From positions 1-64,000 of the forward strand of contig NZ_QXFI01000035.1 in NCBI RefSeq assembly GCF_003584135.1: DNA of 64,000 bases, read 5' to 3'. The notes beneath the pieces are model-generated. The model saw only the letters and a list, made by a program, of their open reading frames with translations, had not been told where the DNA came from and did not search any database. Source of the DNA: Flagellimonas pelagia (GTDB lineage Bacteria > Bacteroidota > Bacteroidia > Flavobacteriales > Flavobacteriaceae). The position numbers and the translations under genes were made by a program. Positions 35,630 to 44,094 of this stretch are shown piece after piece. Position 1 is the first letter of the stretch; every line of letters begins with the position of its first letter.

Positions 35630-37003
35630 ATGAAGCCTACCATGTTCTTCCACCCTTTTCGATTCATTTGGCCCAATGGGATTTTTGTATTGGCTTCCCT
35701 GCTTCTTATCACGGCGAAACTTTCAGGGCAAACCACTCAAACAATCGAATCGGAAACCCGAACGCTCCAATTCTACCTGAAATACGATAAGACCCGTTGG
35801 TTCGCTTTCCATACCTATGCCCAACTGTGGACACGACTGAACGATAACAATCCGGGAAGCCTTGTTTCCGAAGAGCTTCAAGACCGAACCTTTGATATTT
35901 CGGTACGGCGATTCCGGTTGGGCTTTCAGGCGCAGCTTAGCGAAAGACTTTTGATCTATTCACAACTGGGCATCAACAACCTCAATTATTTATCGCCGCG
36001 CGGCACATCGTTGGACCTTTTGGATGCCTATGCAGAATATTCCTTTTCGCGATCGATATCCATTGGTGCGGGAAAAACGGCTTGGACGGGACTTTCAAGA
36101 TACTCCGCCCCCAATACTTCAAAACTGCTTTCCTACGATCTTGTATTGCTCGCCCTGCCAACGGATGACGAAACCGACGATCTTATTCGAAAGCTGAGTA
36201 TATATGCCAAAGGAAAACTGGGCCAACTGGATTATCGGTTGGTGGCCTCCAAACCTTTTTCTCCGGGCAATAGTCCCAATTTTGACGGGGAGCTGACAGA
36301 AAATGTAGCCAAGTTCAACGATAAGAGCAATGAGGGTGTTTATTCCAGCTATCTAAAATGGGAATTCCTAGACGCCGAACCGAACGACATTCCATTTTCC
36401 GACGGTACCTACCTCGGCAAAAAAAACGTATTGAGTATTGGTATAGGAGCGGAGTTTCAAAATGATGCACTGTCATCCTTACAAAGCGGAAGGGAACAAG
36501 ACCACGATATGATGCTATGGACCGTAGATATCTTTTTGGATAAACCTATCGACACCAAAAAGAATACGGTACTGACAGCCTATTTGGGCTACTATAATTA
36601 CGATTTTGGACCCAACTATATTCGGAATACCGGCGCGAACAACCCTATAAAAGAGGTCGATGCCAACCTTGCCTCGTTCAACGGGCCGGGAAATGCCTTT
36701 CCCGTAGTGGGTACGGGAAGCTCTTTTTTCGGCCAGGCGGGATATTTATTTCCAAAAATGGGCAATAGCGAAGACCGTGGGCAACTACAGCCCTACGTAT
36801 CTCTTCAATACTCCAATTTCGAACGACTGAAAAACCCTATGTTTTACTATGATATTGGAATCAATTGGTTGCTCAAGGGGCATCTTTCCAAGTTTTCCCT
36901 CAATCTTCAGAACCGTCCCATTTTTCAATCGACCGCACAAGGTCTCGAATCGAATGATCGAAACTGGTCGGCGGTACTGCAATATATCATACGATTGGAA
37001 TGA
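35630..37003 (+). CDS. Outer-membrane porin, OprP/O-like (first of a pair)
   Basis: A 457-residue beta-barrel protein. A signal region with hydrophobic core FVLASLLLITAKLSG ends near residue 33; an alternative ATG at 35642 is possible. Strand-rich sequence follows, with DISVRRFRLGFQAQLSERLL, INNLNYLSPRGTSLDLLDAY and YLGYYNYDFGPNYIR, ending in an aromatic-hydrophobic strand (AVLQYIIRLE). The family resembles phosphate-selective-porin-like proteins, but substrate is unknown. It overlaps the next, paralogous gene by four bases (ATGA). The long leader carries a bidirectional operator at 35355. Confidence 0.85.
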   Translation: MKPTMFFHPFRFIWPNGIFVLASLLLITAKLSGQTTQTIESETRTLQFYLKYDKTRWFAFHTYAQLWTRLNDNNPGSLVSEELQDRTFDISVRRFRLGFQAQLSERLLIYSQLGINNLNYLSPRGTSLDLLDAYAEYSFSRSISIGAGKTAWTGLSRYSAPNTSKLLSYDLVLLALPTDDETDDLIRKLSIYAKGKLGQLDYRLVASKPFSPGNSPNFDGELTENVAKFNDKSNEGVYSSYLKWEFLDAEPNDIPFSDGTYLGKKNVLSIGIGAEFQNDALSSLQSGREQDHDMMLWTVDIFLDKPIDTKKNTVLTAYLGYYNYDFGPNYIRNTGANNPIKEVDANLASFNGPGNAFPVVGTGSSFFGQAGYLFPKMGNSEDRGQLQPYVSLQYSNFERLKNPMFYYDIGINWLLKGHLSKFSLNLQNRPIFQSTAQGLESNDRNWSAVLQYIIRLE

Positions 37004-38337
37004 GACCGAACCGAATCTTTTATATGATACTTTTTCTTTTCCTGAACAGTGCCGGAACAGTTTCCGTTATGTCCCAAAAGAAATCGGGCAATGAACCGCT
37101 ACGTTTATACTTGAATGCCAATGGAACCCAGTGGCTACAGTTCAGTTCGTACTTGCAACTTTGGGGGCGGGTCAACGAGAACAATCCTGGTAGCACCGTA
37201 AACGATGAATTGGAAAACGTAACCACCGATATCTCGATACGCCGATTTCGATTGGGGGTTTCCTCCTCGCCTTGGGCGAAAACCTATGTTTCGTTTCAAT
37301 TAGGGGTCAATAACCTGAACTATCTTTCCCCCCGCGGCACGTCGGTCGATCTATTGGATGCCTACGTACAATACGATTTTTCCGAATATTTGGGAATAGG
37401 CGCCGGCAAATCGGCTTGGAACGGGCTATCGCGCTATACCTCACCCAGTTCTTCCAAACTTATGGGGTACGACCTCACTTTCGTTGCCCTTCCGACCCTT
37501 GACAGTACCGATGACTTGATCCGAAAATTAAGCCTCTTTGCCAAGGGAAAGATAGGTGCCTTTGACTATCGCCTTGTGCTGGCAAAGCCATTATCGGTGC
37601 GGAACAGCAGTTCATTCAACCCAGAACCTGCGGAGAAATTGGCACGTTTTACCGATAACCGGCCGAAGCTACAGTATTCAGGCTACTTAAAATATGAGTT
37701 TTTGGAACGGGAGAGCAATACGAGTCCTTTTCACACCGGCACTTATCTCGGTGGTAAAAAAGTGTTGAACCTCGGAGCGGGCTTTACGTTTCAGGCCGAT
37801 GCGCTTTGGTCATTGGAAGATGGCGACGAACGCTATCACGATCTAAAGCTTTTCGCCTCGGATATTTTCTTAGATCTTCCCCTAGGTTCCAACAAACAAA
37901 AGGCTATTACCTGTTATTTGGGATATTTCAACTTTAATTTCGGGCCGAATTACATACGGCTTTTAGGAGCCAACAACCCCACAAATGGCGTTCGGCCCGA
38001 AATGGCCTCCTTTAACGGGAGGGGTAATGCATTCCCTGTATCAGGAACGGGCGAGGCGGTCTTTGGGCAATTCGGTTATCTTTTTCCCAAAATGGGTGCC
38101 GGCGGTAGCATGGGGCGGTTACAACCTTATCTTTCAGGGCAATATTCGGAGTTTGAGGGTTTCGCAAATTCCATCGTTCAATATGACCTTGGCGTAAACT
38201 GGTATTTTAACGGACACCTGTCCAAACTTTCGTTCAACGCCCAGAACCGGCCTATTTTGTTCGATTCGGGAAATGGTTTAGCGGCGCAAGATCGCAAATG
38301 GATGCTCGTACTGCAATATCAGTACAGGATGGAGTAA
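37000..38337 (+). CDS. Outer-membrane porin, OprP/O-like (second of a pair)
   Basis: A 445-residue paralogue of the upstream porin; many blocks are the same (DISIRRFRLGVSSSPWAK, VNNLNYLSPRGTSVDLLDAY, YLGYFNFNFGPNYIR, NGHLSKLSFNAQNRPI, QYQYRME at the end). It starts inside the end of the first gene (ATGA), with a signal peptide of about 20-25 residues. The pair probably arose by tandem duplication and may form hetero- or homotrimers. It is likely controlled by the same operator. Substrate is unknown. Confidence 0.85.
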   Translation: MRPNRIFYMILFLFLNSAGTVSVMSQKKSGNEPLRLYLNANGTQWLQFSSYLQLWGRVNENNPGSTVNDELENVTTDISIRRFRLGVSSSPWAKTYVSFQLGVNNLNYLSPRGTSVDLLDAYVQYDFSEYLGIGAGKSAWNGLSRYTSPSSSKLMGYDLTFVALPTLDSTDDLIRKLSLFAKGKIGAFDYRLVLAKPLSVRNSSSFNPEPAEKLARFTDNRPKLQYSGYLKYEFLERESNTSPFHTGTYLGGKKVLNLGAGFTFQADALWSLEDGDERYHDLKLFASDIFLDLPLGSNKQKAITCYLGYFNFNFGPNYIRLLGANNPTNGVRPEMASFNGRGNAFPVSGTGEAVFGQFGYLFPKMGAGGSMGRLQPYLSGQYSEFEGFANSIVQYDLGVNWYFNGHLSKLSFNAQNRPILFDSGNGLAAQDRKWMLVLQYQYRME

Positions 38338-38342
38338 GGGTT

Positions 38343-38569
38343 GTTTAAGGGACGACCATCAAAACCAAAAATCGGTCCTTGGGCGACCTCCCGGTAAACT
38401 TTACGGGGTCGATACAGAGCGTTCCGTTTTCGGTTTCGGTGCCCATACCTTTATCCACCGTCAATTTTTAAAAGGTATCCCCGTCCAAATTTCAATGTGC
38501 AGTGATGTCTTACAACCCGGATTTTTAAGGTCTTTGTTTTGAGCTGTTTTTATATGGTGTTTCTTCCAT
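38343..38569 (-). pseudogene. 5' fragment of a second pckA
   Basis: Starting at a possible ATG (38569), the minus strand reads MEE..., and in the next frame NKDLKNPGCKTSLH then a stop. It continues KLTVDKGMGTETENGTLC and KFTGRSPKDRFLV. This matches the intact PckA (NNDLDKYGLKDVTTFWNL, KLTVEQGMGKETANGTLA, KFTGRSPKDRFLVDD). Stops and frameshifts are present, and homology ends just before the porin stop. It lies directly downstream of a usp gene on the same strand, mirroring the usp-pckA order at 25564-28153. Confidence 0.85.
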
Positions 38570-38662
38570 AATAATTAGGTTTCAGTGTCGTTATCCTGTC
38601 GTCATTACAGCTGAGCCCATTGAGCGAATGGGGACATAGTTTATTGATTAAATCGTTTTAAT

Positions 38663-39448
38663 TTAATCAATGGCCAGTACGGGCACTTGGGAGTGTACTG
38701 CCAAAAATCGTGTCAACTGTCCTTCGGAAGGTTCGCCGTGCATTGCATGGTTTCTGGGCAGGATGGCGATGAGATCGATATCGTTTTTCGACACATAGGT
38801 CAATATCCCCTTGGCCACGTCCTTGTTATTGATAAAAACACGTTCCGCATAAAAATTTTCAAGATAGTACTCCACCGTATTCTCATTTTTTTCCTCTTCC
38901 TCGGAATAGCCGTAGCTGCCGGGGCGGTTCTTTACCGTTACCACATGGACCTTGGCGTTGAACCTTCGGGCAAACTTTAACAATATTCCCAAGGCTTCGG
39001 TATCGTCTATTTCTTCTTTTCCCAGCACTAGGGCAATGCACCGCATCCGGAAGTCAATGTTGCCTTTGGGCACTACCAAAACGGGGCAGTCAGCTGCCAA
39101 GACAAGCTTTGAGGTGTTTGTCTCATCCGAATTACCATCCATTCGGGAGCCTAAAGTACCCATGATGACTAGGTCGATTTGCCTGGTTTTTTGAATATCC
39201 AACAGCGACTGCGTCAACGATCCACCTTGTATTTTCCATTCCAATTTGTTTTTGAGCATCGGCCTGTATTTCTCCTCAAGCTTTGTGAAATTTTCGGGAA
39301 GCAATTCGAAATTGCTATGTCCGGAGATATAGGCCAAAATAATCTTTGTGTCGCCATTTCGTCCTATGAAGGCTACAGCGTATTCCAGTGCCCTTTTTGC
39401 ACTTTCCGAAAAATCGAAGGGAATGAGAATAGTCGAAATTTTATCCAT
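38663..39448 (-). CDS. Universal stress protein, TNTS subgroup
   Basis: A 261-residue tandem UspA protein. The ATG at 39448 is preferred (MDKISTILIPFDFSESA); extension to 39481 would add eleven leader residues and overlap the predicted promoter. Domain one has G-TL-G-(9)-TNTS in place of the ATP loop, as in the paralogue at 25564. The two share GK-EIDD-ALG-LL-ARRF, SYGYS-type and LIAILPRNH blocks over their whole length. Its promoter has a perfect -7 box (TAATTTTG) and a shared operator with the ROK kinase. A dead pckA fragment follows it. Confidence 0.93.
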   Translation of the reverse strand: MDKISTILIPFDFSESAKRALEYAVAFIGRNGDTKIILAYISGHSNFELLPENFTKLEEKYRPMLKNKLEWKIQGGSLTQSLLDIQKTRQIDLVIMGTLGSRMDGNSDETNTSKLVLAADCPVLVVPKGNIDFRMRCIALVLGKEEIDDTEALGILLKFARRFNAKVHVVTVKNRPGSYGYSEEEEKNENTVEYYLENFYAERVFINNKDVAKGILTYVSKNDIDLIAILPRNHAMHGEPSEGQLTRFLAVHSQVPVLAID

Positions 39449-39478
39449 GATGCAAGGGTTTTTATTAATTGTTATAGA

Positions 39479-39552
39479 CAAAATTACATGTCGATTGAGG
39501 CTCTAAAAATGACCATGGTCATACACTGTTGAAAAAATTTACGCTATAATTG
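39479..39552. promoter_or_regulatory. Bidirectional CRP-type operator between usp and ROK kinase
   Basis: Perfect 14-base palindrome ATGACCATGGTCAT at 39509-39522. Leftward, the -7 box TAATTTTG (39486-39479) is a full match to TAnnTTTG. Rightward, TATAATTG (39545-39552) matches five of six. Both lie exactly 33 nt from the operator centre. One bound regulator could thus activate usp (ATG 39448) and the ROK kinase (ATG 39587). This is the strongest member of the operator set. Confidence 0.75.
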
Positions 39553-39586
39553 ATTCTTGAAAACAGGGAAGGTAAATTAGCGAAAT

Positions 39587-40543
39587 ATGGATTTAGTAGC
39601 AGGAGTAGATATCGGCGGTACCAAGACCAAGATCGGTCTGGTGGGCCAAAACGGCGAGTGCCACGAACAGCTATTTTTCAGAACACAGGAGTTTGAGAGT
39701 TTCGATGATTTTTTGGTTAGGATAAAGGATGGCATCGATGAACTTAAGGCAAAGATAAAGTCGCCAGTCAACCTGATCGGCTGCGGTATCGGAGCGCCCA
39801 ATGCATCGAGCCGGAACGGCACCATCGAAAATGCCGCCAACCTCAAATGGAAAGGTTCGGTGCCGCTACTCGAAAAATTGAAGCAACGCATCGACCTGCC
39901 CATGAGGATCATGAACGATGCGAGTGCAGCGGCCTTGGGAGAAATGCTTTTCGGAAACGCCAAGGGCATGAATGACTTTATCGTCATCACTTTGGGCACC
40001 GGTTTCGGCGCGGGCATCGTCGCCAACGGAAAACTCATCGAGGGCTACGACGGTTTTGCCGGAGAGCTAGGCCATATCGATATGACCTTGGGAGATGGTC
40101 GATTGACTGGTCTCGGTATAAGGGGCGGACTGGAAGCCTATGTTTCCGCCACAGGCCTAAAACGCACCATAACACATATGCAAAGTAAGTATATGGACGA
40201 GAGCAGGTTCCGCAACATCGCCTATAACGACCTGCACGGCGAGGACATTACCAAGGCCGCCGAGGAAGGCGATCCCATCGCCTTAAAAGCCTTTGATTTT
40301 ACCGCCAAAACCATGGCCTTGGCATTGGCCAACTTCACGGCCTTTACCCAGCCCGAGGCCTTCTTTTTGATGGGCGGCCTGGTCAATACCGGCAAATGGT
40401 TGATGGAACCCCTTCAGACCTATTTTGAGGAATATCTGTTGGAAGTGTACAAGGGGAAGGTAAAAATCCTGACTTCCGGTATGGAGGGAAAGACCGCTGC
40501 CATTTGTGGGGCAGCCGCATTGATTTGGGAGGAACGCCGGTAA
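39587..40543 (+). CDS. ROK-family sugar kinase, probable glucokinase
   Basis: A 318-residue cytoplasmic kinase. The phosphate loop is GVDIGGTKTKIGLV at 6-19. The catalytic Asp is D111 (MNDASAAALGE). The second loop is TLGTGFGAGIV near 135-145, and sugar-contact residues E160, H163 and E183 are present. The zinc site CxCGxxGCxE usually found before E183 reads GRLTGLGIRGGLE, so all three cysteines are gone. The protein may be metal-free or differently specific; glucose phosphorylation is only likely. It is transcribed away from a usp gene, with which it shares an operator. Confidence 0.88.
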   Translation: MDLVAGVDIGGTKTKIGLVGQNGECHEQLFFRTQEFESFDDFLVRIKDGIDELKAKIKSPVNLIGCGIGAPNASSRNGTIENAANLKWKGSVPLLEKLKQRIDLPMRIMNDASAAALGEMLFGNAKGMNDFIVITLGTGFGAGIVANGKLIEGYDGFAGELGHIDMTLGDGRLTGLGIRGGLEAYVSATGLKRTITHMQSKYMDESRFRNIAYNDLHGEDITKAAEEGDPIALKAFDFTAKTMALALANFTAFTQPEAFFLMGGLVNTGKWLMEPLQTYFEEYLLEVYKGKVKILTSGMEGKTAAICGAAALIWEERR

Positions 40544-40982
40544 CGGAGCAGAAATCGAAATACCTCCCATTGGAATACCTTTAAAAAAAGGATAACCATC
40601 TACTGCAACACAATCCGCTCCTCCATTTCTATAATCCTATTGGTTTTTCATGATAATCGCGGTCTTGGGTCGCGATAAAAAGTGGGCAACATTGCAATGC
40701 CCAAACCGGGTTCTTAATCTGTTTACGTGATCGGCCAAGGTTGTACTCACCGATAAAATGGAACATCTCCAAGGCAAAAAGGCCAATGCCGTGGCCAAAA
40801 CGATGTCGATCCGCCCCGTACCGGACATACGATAAATAAGATTGTAAAGATCAAGGTACTTATTCCCAAGGCCGGCATCCGGCTCGTCCTTTATTCCAAT
40901 CAGTTCGATACCTAGTTGTTAAACGAGCCTCAATTTTTGGCCCTGCTTCGTTAAATAAAATATAAAGAAGTAATTTTAAGCT
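40544..40982 (+). other. 439-base spacer before LOV kinase, decayed DNA
   Basis: No credible gene was found. Short open pieces (for example MEHLQGKKANAVAKTMSIRP at 40758-40817, and KIVKIKVLIPKAGIRLVLYS in another frame just after) look like remnants, but no family is recognised. The last 60 bases are AT-rich; TAATTTTA at 40971-40978 could be a -7 box for the kinase gene, but no operator stands 33 nt upstream of it. Confidence 0.35.
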
Positions 40983-42869
40983 ATGCGCGTTTTCGAAAAA
41001 AATAGCAACATTTTTAAGTTATTGTCCGAAGCGGTTTCAGAGGGCATTATCGTCATCAACGAGGAACAACTGATCGTGGCCGCCAATACGCGGGCCAGTG
41101 CTATGTTCGGCTATGAAAACGAAGCGCTCGTTGGCGAACCCTTGGAGGTCTTGATTCCGCAAACCTATAGCAAAGCCCACCAAACCCATGTCTCCGGATT
41201 TTATCGGAAACACGAACAGAGGCGAATGGCAGAAGGTCGTACCCTCTTCGGGTTACGAAAGAACAAAGACCAGTTTCCGTTGGAGGTCGGTCTCAATCCG
41301 TTTGTGCTCTATGGAAACACCTATGTGCTGGCCCTGGTCATCGATGTCACCGAACGGAAAAAAATCGAGGAAAGCCAAAAAATGAAGACCGCTGCCCTAG
41401 AAGCGGCCCTTAACGGTATTACCATTACAGATGCGTTACAAGAGGACAATCCCATCATCTATGCAAACACCGCCTTTGAAAAAATTACGGGATACGCAAA
41501 AGAGGAAATACTCGGTAGAAATTGTCGGTTCCTACAAGCTGGGGACCACGATCAAGAAGCCGTAAAAAAAATGTATGGTGCCATAAAAGAGGGCAAGGGC
41601 TGCCATGTACAGCTACGCAACTACAAAAAAGACGGTACGTTGTTCTGGAACGAGGTCTCTATCAACCCCATCGCCGACGAATCGGAACGGATAACCCATT
41701 ATGTGGGCATTCAGAACGATATTACCGAGCGCAAGATGGCCGAACAGGAAATCGGGCATTTGGCCCGCATCTTTGATGAATCGCTAAACGAAATCTATGT
41801 CTTCGATGCACATACGCTGCAATTTATAAACGCCAATTACGGCGCACAGAAAAATACGGGTTATGTAATGGCGGAGTGTAAAAAAATGACCCCACTTGAC
41901 CTAAAACCGGAATTCTCTGAGGATAAGTTCAGAAAACTGATATCCCCTCTACTCGACGGTTCCATGGAAAAAATGGATTTTGAGACCGTCCATCGGCGAA
42001 AGGACGGTACCACCTATCCAGTAGAGGTTCACCTGCAAATATCGTCGTTGGGCGACAAGCAGGTAATCGTGGCCATTATTCTGGATATTTCAGATCGTAA
42101 AGACTACACCCAAAAACTCGAAAAGACCGTTGAGCGACGAACGGAACAGCTAAAAAAAGCTCTGGAAACCGAAAAGGAACTGAACGATCTCAAGACCAAA
42201 TTCCTCTCCTTGGTATCGCATGAATTCAAAACGCCCCTGAGCGGTATTTTGACTTCCACCATTTTAGTGGGAAAATATACCGAGAAAGACCAGCAAGAAA
42301 AAAGGGAAAAGCACTTGAAGACCATCACTGGAATGGTACACCACCTGACCCAAATATTGGACGATTTCCTGTCCATGGAGCAATTGGAAAAAGGTAAGGA
42401 GGTCTACCACCATTCCGAATTTTCGTTGAGCAAGCTGGTCAACGAAGTCATCTACAATGCGAATATGCTGCTCAAAAACGGGCAACGGATCAACTATCCG
42501 CAGAATATCGATGATGTAAGTATCTGCCAGGACGAAAAAATAATGGCCCTTGTGCTGACCAACCTTTTGACCAACGCCGTAAAATATTCCCAAGAAGATA
42601 CAGAAATAGATTTAAAGGTAGATTTAATGGCGGATAAGATTATTATTCATGTTAAGGATCAAGGCATCGGCATCCCTGAAAAAGACCAAAAACATATTTT
42701 CGACCGCTATTTTAGGGCTGAAAACGTATTGACGACCCAAGGTACGGGCATCGGGCTCAATATGATAAAGGCGCATGTGGAGAATTTAGGAGGAAGTATT
42801 TTCTTTATTAGCAAACAAAACAAAGGGAGTACTTTTACAGTGGAACTACCTTTGGGAAAAGCCCCCTAG
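40983..42869 (+). CDS. LOV/PAS-domain sensor histidine kinase
   Basis: A 628-residue soluble kinase with no membrane helix. There are three PAS domains: about 9-125, 133-250 and 258-372. The second is a LOV blue-light domain. It has the photoactive-cysteine motif GRNCRFLQ at 178-185 (Cys181), and the flavin contacts N156, N180, R182, Q185, N213 (LRNYKKDG), N223 (FWNE) and Q244 (VGIQND), closely resembling B. subtilis YtvA. A coiled linker and HisKA follow with H413 (SHEFKTPLSG), then HATPase with N531, DQGIGIP at 559-565, and GTGIGL at 587-592. Blue light or flavin redox state should set kinase activity. The next gene, 79 bases on, is its probable response regulator. Confidence 0.93.
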   Translation: MRVFEKNSNIFKLLSEAVSEGIIVINEEQLIVAANTRASAMFGYENEALVGEPLEVLIPQTYSKAHQTHVSGFYRKHEQRRMAEGRTLFGLRKNKDQFPLEVGLNPFVLYGNTYVLALVIDVTERKKIEESQKMKTAALEAALNGITITDALQEDNPIIYANTAFEKITGYAKEEILGRNCRFLQAGDHDQEAVKKMYGAIKEGKGCHVQLRNYKKDGTLFWNEVSINPIADESERITHYVGIQNDITERKMAEQEIGHLARIFDESLNEIYVFDAHTLQFINANYGAQKNTGYVMAECKKMTPLDLKPEFSEDKFRKLISPLLDGSMEKMDFETVHRRKDGTTYPVEVHLQISSLGDKQVIVAIILDISDRKDYTQKLEKTVERRTEQLKKALETEKELNDLKTKFLSLVSHEFKTPLSGILTSTILVGKYTEKDQQEKREKHLKTITGMVHHLTQILDDFLSMEQLEKGKEVYHHSEFSLSKLVNEVIYNANMLLKNGQRINYPQNIDDVSICQDEKIMALVLTNLLTNAVKYSQEDTEIDLKVDLMADKIIIHVKDQGIGIPEKDQKHIFDRYFRAENVLTTQGTGIGLNMIKAHVENLGGSIFFISKQNKGSTFTVELPLGKAP

Positions 42870-42948
42870 CCCACAAAGGGGAAATAATGACGGTTTTTAA
42901 AAAGTGGGCAGTTGCAGTTGGCTGTGAAAAAGTTAGGAGTTCAGAATT

Positions 42949-44007
42949 ATGCGTTTAAAGAAGATATTACTTATCGAAGACGATACCGTGCTACGGGAAA
43001 ATACGGCCGAACTGTTGGAACTTTCCAATTATGAAGTACGAACGGCGGCCAATGGAAAAAAGGGCGTACAACTGGCCATGGAATACCTTCCCGATGTAAT
43101 CGTCTGTGATATCATGATGCCCGAACTGGACGGTTATGGGGTTTTGGAGGCGCTATCACAAGATGCCAAGACAAAGTACATCCCTTTTATTTTCCTTTCG
43201 GCAAAGACGGAGCGAAAAGATGTTCGAAAGGGCATGCAACTGGGCGCCGACGACTACTTGACCAAGCCCTTTGAGGAGGCCGAACTGATAGGTGCCATCG
43301 AGAGTAGGCTGGCGAAAATGGCGATATTAAAAGACGGAAGTACAGGAAAACCCCGTTCAGAAAAGTCTTTGGGCACATGGCCCAAGACCATTCACCACCT
43401 CAAAAACTACATAGACGACCATGGGCAGGAATACAGTTTCGGTGTGGGAGAAAACATCTACCGAGAGGGCATGTATTCCACTACGTTCTATTTGGTACTA
43501 AAGGGAATCGTAAAGACCCATAAACTGGACAGCAATGGCAAGGAACTGATTACGGGCATCTACAGGCCCGATGATTTTTTCGGTTTTATTTGCTTTACGG
43601 GGCCCACCACCCATACCGAATATGCCACCGCTATGGAAACGACCAAGTTGGTCGGTATAACAACGAAAGAAGTTAAACATCTTCTGGAAAGAAACCACGG
43701 CCTGACGATGGAACTGATGCAATTTCTTTCCGGGAATCTTTCCAAAACCAAAGAACAATTGCTAGAAATGGCCTACGGGTCCGTCCGCAGGAAAACGGCC
43801 AGTACCCTCCTCAAATTTGCCGAAAAATTGCAAAAAGACCCGAAGGGCAACCTACACGTACTACGTAGCGATCTTGCCGGCGTGGCAGGTGTGGCCACCG
43901 AGACCTTGATCCGTACCCTTTCCAGTTTTAAAAAGGAAGGCCTCATCCAGATCGAGGGCCGCAATCTCAGGATCGTTGATGTGGATAGGTTGAGGCGAGT
44001 GGATTAA
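42949..44007 (+). CDS. Response regulator fused to CRP/FNR-type DNA-binding protein
   Basis: A 352-residue transcription factor. A receiver domain spans 1-123 with phospho-acceptor D54 (CDIMMPELDG), acidic D11-D12, and K106. A linker leads to a cNMP-binding-like beta-barrel (about 150-265) without FNR-type cysteines. A CRP-type winged helix lies at 275-347 (LRSDLAGVAGVATETLIRTL). In its recognition helix E318 and R322 match the Glu and Arg that read TGA in CRP/FNR sites. It should be phosphorylated by the LOV kinase encoded 79 bases upstream. I infer it binds the TGAY-N4-RTCA sites upstream of usp, porin, glp and pckA genes. Fusion of a receiver to the whole CRP architecture is uncommon. Confidence 0.92.
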   Translation: MRLKKILLIEDDTVLRENTAELLELSNYEVRTAANGKKGVQLAMEYLPDVIVCDIMMPELDGYGVLEALSQDAKTKYIPFIFLSAKTERKDVRKGMQLGADDYLTKPFEEAELIGAIESRLAKMAILKDGSTGKPRSEKSLGTWPKTIHHLKNYIDDHGQEYSFGVGENIYREGMYSTTFYLVLKGIVKTHKLDSNGKELITGIYRPDDFFGFICFTGPTTHTEYATAMETTKLVGITTKEVKHLLERNHGLTMELMQFLSGNLSKTKEQLLEMAYGSVRRKTASTLLKFAEKLQKDPKGNLHVLRSDLAGVAGVATETLIRTLSSFKKEGLIQIEGRNLRIVDVDRLRRVD

Positions 44008-44025
44008 ATTTTTCTCCTTCCGAAC

Positions 44026-44069
44026 ATGACCATAATCATATTATGTGGGTTTTGAAGGCTTTAATTTTA
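44026..44069 (+). promoter_or_regulatory. CRP-type operator and -7 box, usp promoter
   Basis: Operator ATGACCATAATCAT at 44026-44039; -7 box TAATTTTA at 44062-44069 (five of six), 33 nt centre to centre. The predicted start is near 44073, about 22 bases before the ATG at 44095. The site begins 19 bases after the stop of the regulator gene itself. Confidence 0.7.
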
Positions 44070-44094
44070 CGGCAATACCAAAATTTAGGCTGGA

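Noticed and set aside
40983-41360. First PAS domain as a FixL-like heme oxygen sensor
   Set aside because: The fold order is similar, but the position of the heme-binding histidine appears to be Arg (EQRRMAEGR), so heme binding is not supported.
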